Source: Thermodesulfovibrionales bacterium
Lineage (GTDB): Bacteria; Nitrospirota; Thermodesulfovibrionia; Thermodesulfovibrionales; UBA1546
Length of the DNA stretch: 5,406 bases
Reading direction: 5' to 3'
NCBI GenBank assembly: GCA_919901705.1
Contig: CAKKPR010000090.1
Span: 8,908-14,313, forward strand
Under the pieces are notes generated by a model. It saw only the letters and a list, made by a program, of their open reading frames with translations. It was not told where the DNA came from and ran no database searches. The position numbers and the translations under genes were made by a program. Below, one piece after another: positions 1 to 5,014 of this stretch; position 1 is the stretch's first letter; the number at the start of each line of letters is the position of its first letter.

Positions 1-3
1 ATT

Positions 4-468
4 ATGTCAATCGTTTATATAGGACTGGGCTCAAATATCGGAAATCGGGAAGAGAACTGCAGGCAGGCAATACGTTTTCTTGAAGAGAACGGGATTAGCG
101 TAAAAAAACAATCTAAGATGTATGAGACAGAGCCGTGGGGAGTAAAAGACCAGCCAAAGTTTATCAACATGGCAATTGAGATAGAAACCAACAAAAAACC
201 TGAAGACCTGCTCGGTATTTTAAAAAACATAGAAAACCAAATGGGCAGGACTGAGTCTGTTAAATGGGGGCGGCGGGTTATTGACCTTGATATACTTTTA
301 TACGATGACTTAAGCATTGAAACCCCGCACCTCGAAATCCCCCATCCATTCATGCATGAGAGGGAATTTGTGTTAAAGCCCCTTTGCGAAATTGCGCCGA
401 ATAAAAAACATCCTCTGACAGGAAAGACAATAAAAGAGCTGCTTGAGGGCTTGAAGCAACAATCATAA
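4..468 (+). CDS. folK: 2-amino-4-hydroxy-6-hydroxymethyldihydropteridine pyrophosphokinase (HPPK)
   Basis: The 154-residue product matches HPPK, the cytoplasmic folate-pathway enzyme that transfers pyrophosphate from ATP to 6-hydroxymethyl-7,8-dihydropterin, making the substrate of dihydropteroate synthase. Visible family motifs in order are GLGSNIGNR (residues 7-15), YETEPWG (40-46), DQPKFINM (49-56), the Arg-rich loop WGRR (88-91), IDLDILLYD (93-101) with the two Mg-binding aspartates D94 and D96, and IPHPFMHER (112-120) followed by FVLKPLCEIAP. The length is normal for a stand-alone HPPK, and it is not fused to FolB or FolP. The ATG lies three bases from the window edge, so its ribosome site and promoter cannot be judged. 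A more upstream start is not excluded, but the GLGSN strand normally begins within a few residues of the N-terminus, as here. The phosphatase gene follows after 19 bases on the same strand, so co-transcription is likely. Confidence 0.97.
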   Translation: MSIVYIGLGSNIGNREENCRQAIRFLEENGISVKKQSKMYETEPWGVKDQPKFINMAIEIETNKKPEDLLGILKNIENQMGRTESVKWGRRVIDLDILLYDDLSIETPHLEIPHPFMHEREFVLKPLCEIAPNKKHPLTGKTIKELLEGLKQQS

Positions 469-487
469 ATTAAAGGAGTCTTTTAGT

Positions 488-1102
488 ATGTATTACAAAG
501 CAAATAACAAGTTTATTAGAATATCGCTTCCAGCCATCTTACTGATGGTTTCTTTATCTATTGCTTCATCCCCTCTCCTGATTGATTCCCCTGCATCAGC
601 CGCAGAACCGAATCGCCCTTCGCACTGGGCAGTTCCGATAAAAGTGCAGGGAGTAGGCAATCTGCACAAAATAAGCGACGGACTTTACAGAAGCGCACAG
701 CCGACAAAAGAAGGCATGAAAAATCTGGAAAAGCTGGGCATAAAAACCATAATAAACCTTCGCGCCTTTCATTCCGACAAAGATAAACTCAAAGGAACCG
801 GTTTGTTAAACACTGCATTGAGCGTAAAGACCTGGCATATCGAAGACAAGGACGTCATCCGGGTTTTAAAAATCATAAGTAAAAAAGAAGACGGCCCCTT
901 TCTCATCCACTGCCAGCACGGAGCTGACAGGACAGGGGTTATGTCCGCAATGTACCGGATTGTGGTGCAGGGGTGGTCAAAGGATGAGGCCATTAAAGAA
1001 ATGGTTGACGGCAATTATGGGTTTCATTCTGTCTGGTCGAATATAATTGAATATGTAAAGGATGTGGATGTAGAAAGAATCAAACTGGGAATAGCGAAAT
1101 AA
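488..1102 (+). CDS. Exported tyrosine/dual-specificity protein phosphatase
   Basis: The 204-residue product carries a cysteine-dependent phosphatase signature, HCQHGADRTG (residues 141-150). C142 is the predicted nucleophile and R148 the phosphate-binding arginine of the CX5R loop. The N-terminal half has the DSP-like pattern GLYRSAQP (65-72) and LGIKTIINLR (83-92). The acidic stretch WHIEDKDV (116-123) probably holds the general acid (D120 or D122). Residues 1-39 form a signal peptide: a basic start (K4, K8, R11), a hydrophobic core at about 13-32, and a cleavage site near A38/A39 (PASA-AE). The enzyme is therefore inferred to act in the periplasm or on the outer face of the membrane. The start is supported by GGAG at 475-478, nine bases upstream. 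Substrate is unknown; phosphoprotein, phosphoinositide-like or small phosphate-ester substrates are all possible. It follows folK closely, but nothing suggests a role in folate synthesis. Confidence 0.88.
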   Translation: MYYKANNKFIRISLPAILLMVSLSIASSPLLIDSPASAAEPNRPSHWAVPIKVQGVGNLHKISDGLYRSAQPTKEGMKNLEKLGIKTIINLRAFHSDKDKLKGTGLLNTALSVKTWHIEDKDVIRVLKIISKKEDGPFLIHCQHGADRTGVMSAMYRIVVQGWSKDEAIKEMVDGNYGFHSVWSNIIEYVKDVDVERIKLGIAK

Positions 1103-1117
1103 ACAACACTTCAATAA

Positions 1118-1732
1118 TTAAGCCTTCTTTACAAACTCCCCGTATCCTTTTAAAATCTTCAACCCCAGTTCCTGGCTCTTCTCAGGATGAAACTGCATTG
1201 CAAAAATATTATCCTTCCAGACCATTGCAGTAAAATTTACCCCGTAGTCTGTAGTGCCCGCAATTATATCCTTGTCCTCAGGAACAACATAAAATGAGTG
1301 CACAAAATAGAAATATGATTTATCTGCAATCCCGTCAAACATCGGCGGTTTCTTTTTTATATCCAGCGTATTCCATCCCATGTGAGGAACCTTCAACTCC
1401 ATTTTTGGAAACCTCACAACCTTTCCTTTAAATATATTCAATCCCCTGCATACTCCAAACTCCTCAGATTCCGAAAACAAGACCTGAAGCCCAAGACATA
1501 TGCCGAGAAATGGTTTGCCCTTCCCTATCACCTTAATAATCGCCTCAGTGAGCTTCATATCAGTGAGATTTTTTATGCAGTCTATGAAGGCGCCGACACC
1601 GGGCAGCACGACTCCTTCAGCATTATCAATAGATGCTGCGTCATTTACAATCCGTGCATCAACACCAACCTTAAGAAAACCTTTTTCAACACTCCTGAGG
1701 TTCCCCATTCCATAATCAACAATCGCAATCAT
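1118..1732 (-). CDS. hisH: Imidazole glycerol phosphate synthase, glutamine amidotransferase subunit HisH
   Basis: The 204-residue product is a class I (triad) glutamine amidotransferase of the HisH type. It hydrolyses glutamine and channels ammonia to HisF, which makes imidazole glycerol phosphate and AICAR in histidine biosynthesis. Visible signatures are IVDYGMGNLRSV (residues 4-15), VLPGVGAF (42-49), the nucleophile elbow GICLGLQ with C79, the HisH-typical PHMGWN (116-121), and QFHPEKSQ (180-187) with H182 and E184 completing the triad. Length is typical. The gene stands alone: no hisF, hisA or other his gene lies in the window, and it converges on the phosphatase with only 15 bases between the stops and no obvious terminator. 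The ATG at 1732 has only a weak ribosome site (an AGGTGG-like stretch about 13 bases upstream), supplied by the end of a palindromic element. A HisH paralogue serving a sugar-amination pathway is possible but less likely given the canonical motifs. Confidence 0.95.
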   Translation of the reverse strand: MIAIVDYGMGNLRSVEKGFLKVGVDARIVNDAASIDNAEGVVLPGVGAFIDCIKNLTDMKLTEAIIKVIGKGKPFLGICLGLQVLFSESEEFGVCRGLNIFKGKVVRFPKMELKVPHMGWNTLDIKKKPPMFDGIADKSYFYFVHSFYVVPEDKDIIAGTTDYGVNFTAMVWKDNIFAMQFHPEKSQELGLKILKGYGEFVKKA

Positions 1733-1741
1733 GATTTACTT

Positions 1742-1809
1742 TACCCCACCTATCCTCCCCTTGGCAAGTCGGTACGACTCGCAACTGAGGGGAGGACAAA
1801 GGAGGGGTA
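1742..1809. repeat. 68-bp imperfect palindrome, REP/MITE-like
   Basis: The two arms are nearly reverse complements. TACCCC (1742-1747) pairs with GGGGTA (1804-1809), CCT (1749-1751) with AGG (1800-1802), and TCCTCCCC (1753-1760) with GGGGAGGA (1789-1796), the last extended by four more pairs including two wobbles. An inner stem AGTCG/CGACT (1767-1771 and 1775-1779) closes on a three-base loop. One arm has two extra bases, and a few mismatches interrupt the stem. There is no T-run, so it does not look like an intrinsic terminator. It begins nine bases upstream of the hisH start codon and would form a strong hairpin in the hisH leader. The terminal symmetry suggests a dispersed intergenic repeat, but only one copy is in this window, so repetition in the genome is inferred. 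Confidence 0.7.
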
Positions 1810-1834
1810 TCATCTGCCCCCGCATTTCTGTCAA
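1806..1834 (-). promoter_or_regulatory. Possible weak promoter for hisH
   Basis: Read on the minus strand there is a perfect TTGACA (1829-1834), then a 17-base spacer and GATACC (1806-1811), which matches the -10 consensus at only three positions. If used, it would start a transcript running through the palindrome at 1742-1809 into hisH, divergent from the toxin-antitoxin promoter. The -35 box is one arm of an inverted repeat, so it may be part of an operator instead. No better hisH promoter was found. Confidence 0.25.
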
Positions 1835-1852
1835 GATGAAAATTGTTGACAG
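1828..1852. promoter_or_regulatory. Inverted repeat over the toxin-antitoxin -35 box, candidate operator
   Basis: CTGTCAA (1828-1834) and TTGACAG (1846-1852) are perfect seven-base inverted repeats separated by 11 bases. The right arm contains the -35 hexamer of the toxin-antitoxin promoter. A third copy of the core, TGACAG, sits at 1883-1888, just before the ribosome site and in direct orientation to the right arm. Ribbon-helix-helix antitoxins commonly autorepress through repeated short sites, so this is a reasonable operator candidate. Binding itself is inferred. Confidence 0.4.
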
Positions 1853-1873
1853 GGCGCATTATAGGCGTATAGT
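1846..1873 (+). promoter_or_regulatory. Sigma70-type promoter of the toxin-antitoxin operon
   Basis: A perfect -35 hexamer TTGACA (1846-1851) is followed by a 16-base spacer and TATAGT (1868-1873), one mismatch from the -10 consensus. Transcription would start near 1880, giving a leader of about 20 bases before the antitoxin ATG, most of it the ribosome site. The short leader and near-consensus boxes suit a strongly expressed, autoregulated antitoxin gene. Confidence 0.7.
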
Positions 1874-1886
1874 ATATGTGTATGAC

Positions 1887-1892
1887 AGGAGG
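1887..1892 (+). promoter_or_regulatory. Shine-Dalgarno site that fixes the antitoxin start
   Basis: AGGAGG at 1887-1892 (extended by TG) lies eight bases before the ATG at 1901. The in-frame GTG at 1892-1894 overlaps this site and so cannot be the start it serves, which decides the start in favour of 1901. Confidence 0.85.
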
Positions 1893-1900
1893 TGAGCATA

Positions 1901-2152
1901 ATGCAGAGAAGCAAGATAAACATAACGCTGGACAAAGACCTGATAGAATACGCCAAGGTTTATGCTGAAGAGCAGAGGACTTCTGTCTCTGAAATCTTTA
2001 CGCAGTTCATCCTGAATCTCAAGAGGGCCAGAGAGGGCGATCCAACAGAAATCATTCTATCAGACCCAGACTTCAATAAAAGCCTCCTTCAAACCATTTC
2101 GAGAATCAAATCCGGCAAGATGAAATGGCACAAATATAAAGAGGTTTTCTGA
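1901..2152 (+). CDS. Ribbon-helix-helix antitoxin (DUF6364-like)
   Basis: The 83-residue product has the layout of a small ribbon-helix-helix DNA-binding antitoxin. A short beta strand, KINITLD (residues 5-11), is followed by helix A (about 12-25, DKDLIEYAKVYAEE), a turn with TSVSE (27-31), and helix B (about 29-42). The pattern resembles the DUF6364 group, whose members start with a strand and then a KDLI-type helix. The C-terminal half (about 44-83), acidic then basic, is the likely toxin-binding tail. The protein should dimerise, bind its own promoter and neutralise the product of the next gene. That gene starts inside its stop codon (TGATG at 2150-2154), so the pair is translationally coupled. 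The start is set by the perfect ribosome site at 1887-1892. Family assignment rests on motif resemblance and the neighbouring toxin. Confidence 0.85.
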   Translation: MQRSKINITLDKDLIEYAKVYAEEQRTSVSEIFTQFILNLKRAREGDPTEIILSDPDFNKSLLQTISRIKSGKMKWHKYKEVF

Positions 2153-2466
2153 TGGAAGTCCTTTTCAGCGATGCCTTCAGAGAATCCCTTAAAAAGCACA
2201 GCGCCATAAAAGAAGCCGTCAGGAAAAAAGTGGACATGATCATAGAAAATCCCATTACGCTCGGCGAGCCCTTAAAAGGCAATTTCAGGGGATTCTATAG
2301 TTGTCCTGTTAGAAGAAGCTTCCTCATCATCTATCTATACTGCGGGATATGCAGGAAAAAAGGAGATGATAAAATACTCCTCTGCAACGATTGCAATGAC
2401 TGCCCGGATAACACAATCAAATTTATTGACTTAGGGCCTCATGATAAGACATATGGGAAGAAATAA
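2152..2466 (+). CDS. RelE/ParE-superfamily toxin with cysteine cluster
   Basis: The 104-residue product is the likely toxin of the pair. It has the RelE/ParE order: an initial strand (EVLFSDAF, 2-9), a helical segment (about 10-32) ending in ENP, a central region LKGNFRGFYSCPVRRSFLIIYLY (41-63) matching the family's basic core, and a final strand IKFIDLGPHDKTYG (89-102), like the C-terminal strand and H/Y tail of RelE relatives. RelE proteins usually cleave mRNA on the ribosome, whereas ParE proteins poison gyrase; which applies here cannot be told. Between the last two strands lies an insert with C64, C67, C78, C81 and C84 (CX2C, 10 residues, CX2CX2C), which could bind zinc; C51 is separate. 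The ATG overlaps the antitoxin stop by one base, and GAGG at 2141-2144 provides a ribosome site seven bases upstream. The reading frame is intact. Confidence 0.82.
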   Translation: MEVLFSDAFRESLKKHSAIKEAVRKKVDMIIENPITLGEPLKGNFRGFYSCPVRRSFLIIYLYCGICRKKGDDKILLCNDCNDCPDNTIKFIDLGPHDKTYGKK

Positions 2467-2496
2467 AATAAACAGTCATTTTTGCAGCGACAGCAA

Positions 2497-3663
2497 ATGT
2501 CTTCACTCATGAATCCTCTCGAACAAAAAATCATCGGAAAAATCAAAACCAAAGGGCCAATCACATTTAAAAATTTTATGGAAATGGCTTTGTATGAACC
2601 TGAACTCGGCTATTACACCTCTCAAAACACAAAAATCGGCAGGGCCGGAGATTTTTACACAAGCTCGCACCTGCATCCCATATTCGGCATGATGATTGGA
2701 AAGCAGATAGAGGAAATGTGGGAGATTATGGAAAAACCCTCTGCCTTTCAAATTGTTGAGATGGGCGCTGGCGCGGGTTATGTGTGCAAAGATATGCTGG
2801 ACTACTATAAAGGGTTCAAGGGATCAAGGGTTCAAGGGGCAAGTAAAGAAAAAGAAATCTACAAACATCTCCAATATAGTATTGTTGAACTTAACCCGGT
2901 AATGCGAGAAAACCAGAAAAATCTTCTTGCTGATTTTTCGGATAAGGTGAGATGGGTATCGTCTCTGAACGAACTTAACGGTATCAATGGCTGTATTCTT
3001 TCAAATGAACTCCTTGATGCATTCCCTGTGCATCTCATAGAGATGGAAGATGAGATTAAAGAGGTATTTGTTGGTGCAGATGGGGAAGCATTAAAAGAGA
3101 TAAAAGAAAAACCGGACACAAATGAGATATCAGATTACCTTAAAGAGTTTTCTATTGAGCTTCCAAAACAGTACAGGACCGAGATAAATCTTGATATAAA
3201 GAAATGGCTTAATGAGGTCAATAATGCCTTAACAGAAGGTTTTATCCTGACAATAGACTACGGCTATCCTTCATGGGACTATTACAGCGAGGACAAAGAC
3301 AGGGGGACACTGCTCTGCTATCACAAACATCAAGTAGTAGAATACCCTTATCAACATATCGGGGAGCAGGATATTACAGCTCATGTCAATTTCTCGTCAG
3401 TCAAAAAATGGGGGGAGAAACTCGGAATTAACACAATCGGCTTCTGCCAGCAGGGAACATTTTTAATGTCATTGGGTATTGATGAGGCAATTGCTGAAAT
3501 CCACAAAAACTCCTCTGATTATTTATTCGAGGTCGCAAGGATAAAAAAATTGATTCTGCCTGGGACGATGGGAGAAACTCACAAGGTAATGATACAATAT
3601 AAAGGCAATGGAGAGCCAAAACTCAGAGGCTTTTCAATGAAAAACCAGACGAAAAATTTATAA
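2497..3663 (+). CDS. SAM-dependent methyltransferase, MidA/NDUFAF7 family
   Basis: The product (388 residues from this start) matches the MidA/NDUFAF7 family, a class I SAM methyltransferase. The mitochondrial member methylates an arginine of complex I subunit NDUFS2; bacterial roles are poorly defined. Motifs in order are GPITFKNFMEMALYEPELGYY (about 20-40), GDFYTSSHLHPIFG (52-65), SAM motif I VEMGAGAG (87-94), the acidic motif IVELNP (129-134), SNELLDAFPV (169-178), LTIDYGY (251-257), GTLLCYHKH (270-278), GEQDITAHVNF (289-299), QGTFLMSLGI (319-328) and a final MGETHKVM (358-365). The family's key motifs are all present. A period-8 DNA repeat (2812-2843) adds residues 106-116 between motif I and the acidic motif. 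The start is uncertain: ATGs at 2497 and 2509 and a TTG at 2482 are in frame, none with a clear ribosome site; MNPLEQ from 2509 resembles relatives' N-termini. It lies 30 bases after the toxin gene and may be read through from it. Confidence 0.93.
   Translation: MSSLMNPLEQKIIGKIKTKGPITFKNFMEMALYEPELGYYTSQNTKIGRAGDFYTSSHLHPIFGMMIGKQIEEMWEIMEKPSAFQIVEMGAGAGYVCKDMLDYYKGFKGSRVQGASKEKEIYKHLQYSIVELNPVMRENQKNLLADFSDKVRWVSSLNELNGINGCILSNELLDAFPVHLIEMEDEIKEVFVGADGEALKEIKEKPDTNEISDYLKEFSIELPKQYRTEINLDIKKWLNEVNNALTEGFILTIDYGYPSWDYYSEDKDRGTLLCYHKHQVVEYPYQHIGEQDITAHVNFSSVKKWGEKLGINTIGFCQQGTFLMSLGIDEAIAEIHKNSSDYLFEVARIKKLILPGTMGETHKVMIQYKGNGEPKLRGFSMKNQTKNL
2812..2843 (+). repeat. Period-8 tandem repeat inside the methyltransferase gene
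   Basis: Three consecutive eight-base units, GGGTTCAA (2812-2819), GGGATCAA (2820-2827) and GGGTTCAA (2828-2835), are followed by a degenerate fourth, GGGGCAAG. Because 8 is not a multiple of 3, each unit is read in a different frame, giving the non-repetitive peptide GFKGSRVQGAS. Three units make 24 bases, so the downstream frame is kept. The tract sits in the loop after SAM motif I, where indels should be tolerated. Confidence 0.8.
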
Positions 3664-3679
3664 GACACAAGATAAACAT

Positions 3680-3715
3680 AAAACAAACGCCCCCTGAATA
3701 GGAGGCGTTTGTTTT
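3680..3715. terminator. Bidirectional intrinsic terminator
   Basis: A perfect 12-bp stem, AAAACAAACGCC (3680-3691) with GGCGTTTGTTTT (3704-3715), encloses 12 bases that can pair further (CCT with AGG) around a GAAT loop after one A/C mismatch. The stem is GC-rich near the loop and ends in TTTT on both strands. It lies 16 bases after the methyltransferase stop and 21 bases after the stop of the convergent Cys-rich gene, so it can end both transcripts. Confidence 0.9.
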
Positions 3716-3736
3716 AAACTCTTTAACGCTATAAAA

Positions 3737-4159
3737 TTACTCAACCAACTTCATCTCACTGCCGCATTTGCATTTGCCAGGCTTGTCGGATATTGATCCG
3801 CACTTACAGTCAGCACCGCATGCACATACATATTTCCCTTTAAGGCTGACTTTCTTGACAGGCTTATTGCATCCGCATTTGGTCTTGTCATCGGGATTAA
3901 TCTTGCACTCACAGCCTGCCCCGCAGGTGCAGAAAAGCGCTGTATCCCCATCAATCTCAAGAAGATGCATCTGTTTCATTTTTTTATTGCATGTGCATTT
4001 CCCTGGTTTTTTGGACATAGAGTTGCAATTGCAGTCCGGGCCGCAATCGCAGACATAATAAACAGGGCTTTTAGCCTTAGCAGCCTCTTTTGCAAAAGAA
4101 ATGCTCATAGCTCCGAGAACAAAAACTGCTGCCACTAAAACTATAAATACTTTTTTCAT
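3737..4159 (-). CDS. Exported Cys-rich protein with three six-cysteine modules, putative metal binder
   Basis: I do not recognise a named family. The 140-residue product starts with a clear signal peptide (MKK, hydrophobic core about 4-18, cleavage likely after SFA at 23), so it is predicted to be periplasmic or secreted. The mature part has 18 cysteines in three modules: C37-C57, C77-C97 and C112-C132 (DNA 3989-4051, 3869-3931, 3764-3826). All three share exactly the same spacing, C-x-C-x3-C-x-C-x9-C-x-C, each with Gly after the second Cys and an aromatic residue one or two positions before the first. Modules 1 and 3 also share a KPGKC segment; module 2 has DDKTKC instead. M61, M64 and H65 follow module 1. 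The CxC-dense pattern recalls metallothioneins, so binding of soft or transition metals (Cu, Zn, Cd) is inferred, not shown. Start and expression are well supported: AGGAGG at 4167-4172, seven bases from the ATG, its own promoter at 4208-4235 and a terminator downstream. Confidence 0.88.
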   Translation of the reverse strand: MKKVFIVLVAAVFVLGAMSISFAKEAAKAKSPVYYVCDCGPDCNCNSMSKKPGKCTCNKKMKQMHLLEIDGDTALFCTCGAGCECKINPDDKTKCGCNKPVKKVSLKGKYVCACGADCKCGSISDKPGKCKCGSEMKLVE

Positions 4160-4207
4160 TGTTTCACCTCCTTTTATGAAAATTTAAATTAAGGCTTCCT
4201 ACTAAGA

Positions 4208-4235
4208 AGTATAGCAATTAAAATTCCAATGTCAA
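4208..4235 (-). promoter_or_regulatory. Sigma70-type promoter of the Cys-rich protein gene
   Basis: On the minus strand a perfect TTGACA (4230-4235) is followed by a 16-base spacer and TATACT (4208-4213), one mismatch from consensus. Transcription would start near 4201, leaving a leader of about 40 bases before the ATG at 4159. The -35 box is two bases from the stop codon of the upstream TIM-barrel gene, so the Cys-rich gene can be transcribed independently of that operon. No recognisable metal-regulator operator was seen. Confidence 0.7.
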
Positions 4236-4237
4236 AT

Positions 4238-5014
4238 TTATTTGCTTTTTTTGCCCTGATATAGATACGTTCCAAGCCTTTCTATGCTCTTTTTTACGTC
4301 ATCTGCATTATGCGCCTCAAGCGTATAGATACAGTCTTTATTTTCAAGCAATCTGAAAAACTTATCAAAATCAAACGTACCTTCGCCGATTGGAAGATGC
4401 TGGTCAGAAGTCTTGTTGTTATCGTGCAGGTGAAGTTCGATGATATAGGGATTCAAAGCCTCCATCCAGTCTTCAAGTTTTACTTTAGAAAAAAGGTTTA
4501 AATGTCCGGTATCAAAGCAAATTCCAAAGCTTTTAGAAGCCATCTCCTGCATCAGTAATTTAAGATTTGCCGGCTCATCCTCAAAGATATTTTCGATTGC
4601 AATTTTAACACCTAAGTCGTCAGCCCTTTTAAGCAATGGCCTCCATGTCTCAATGCTGGCATTAAGCCATAAATCAGGCTTCAGAGAGTACTTCCATTTT
4701 TCATAACCTGAATGAAATACAACAGCCTTAACCTTCAGGTCCTTAGCTATATCCAGGACATGGGAAAACCTTTCGATTGTTACATCCCTGACCTTTGAAT
4801 CAATAGCTCCTGGAGATAAGTCCATAAAAGGGGCATGAATCGTAAGCAGAGGACTGTAATCGAGTTTTTCTTTTAACTGAATGGTGTCTTGCCTGTTTAT
4901 GGAATCAAGAGTTGTTGAACTGAAATAGATCTCCAGATTAAATCTTTGTTTTCTGATGAATGCAAGGTATTCGTTTATCCTGTCGTAGGGAATATGTATG
5001 TGGAAATCAGACAC
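4238..5014 (-). CDS. TIM-barrel protein of the AP endonuclease 2 / sugar phosphate isomerase superfamily
   Basis: The 258-residue product belongs to the xylose isomerase-like TIM-barrel superfamily (AP_endonuc_2, COG1082 type), which includes endonuclease IV and many sugar isomerases/epimerases. Candidate metal ligands are H60 (TIHAPF), H101 (VVFHSGY), E141 (AIENIF), D168 and H171 (CFDTGHLN), H195 (ELHLHDN), D204 and H206 (SDQHLPIGEG) and E233 (LEAHN). They follow the order of the nine ligands of the trinuclear zinc site of E. coli Nfo. The Nfo start (GAHVSAAGG) and its DNA-penetrating loop are not recognisable, so a true AP endonuclease is doubtful; a sugar isomerase or metal-dependent phosphoesterase is equally open. 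Probably cytoplasmic. The start is GTG at 5014, overlapping the FmdB stop by one base (TAGTG), with a short AAGG at 5019-5022; no ATG lies nearby. Translation is probably coupled to the FmdB gene. No terminator was seen after its stop. Confidence 0.85.
   Translation of the reverse strand: MSDFHIHIPYDRINEYLAFIRKQRFNLEIYFSSTTLDSINRQDTIQLKEKLDYSPLLTIHAPFMDLSPGAIDSKVRDVTIERFSHVLDIAKDLKVKAVVFHSGYEKWKYSLKPDLWLNASIETWRPLLKRADDLGVKIAIENIFEDEPANLKLLMQEMASKSFGICFDTGHLNLFSKVKLEDWMEALNPYIIELHLHDNNKTSDQHLPIGEGTFDFDKFFRLLENKDCIYTLEAHNADDVKKSIERLGTYLYQGKKSK

Noticed and set aside
1103..1117. Search for a terminator between the convergent phosphatase and hisH genes
   Set aside because: The 15-base gap and flanking coding ends show no hairpin with a T-run.
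1742..1809. Palindrome considered as a terminator
   Set aside because: There is no T-run on either side and it sits upstream of hisH, not after a gene.
1382..1849. Long plus-strand open frame (155 codons) opposite hisH
   Set aside because: It is antisense to the well-supported hisH, runs through the palindrome, has no ribosome site and its translation resembles no family.
1892..1900. GTG at 1892 as antitoxin start
   Set aside because: It overlaps the AGGAGG ribosome site, which is ideally spaced for the ATG at 1901.
2426..2455. TTGACT (2426-2431) with CATATG (2450-2455) as a methyltransferase promoter
   Set aside because: The -10 matches only three positions and the -35 lies in toxin coding sequence, so chance is sufficient.
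3768..4058. Plus-strand open frame opposite the Cys-rich gene
   Set aside because: It mirrors the repeated cysteine codons of the minus-strand gene, whose signal peptide, promoter, ribosome site and terminator all agree.
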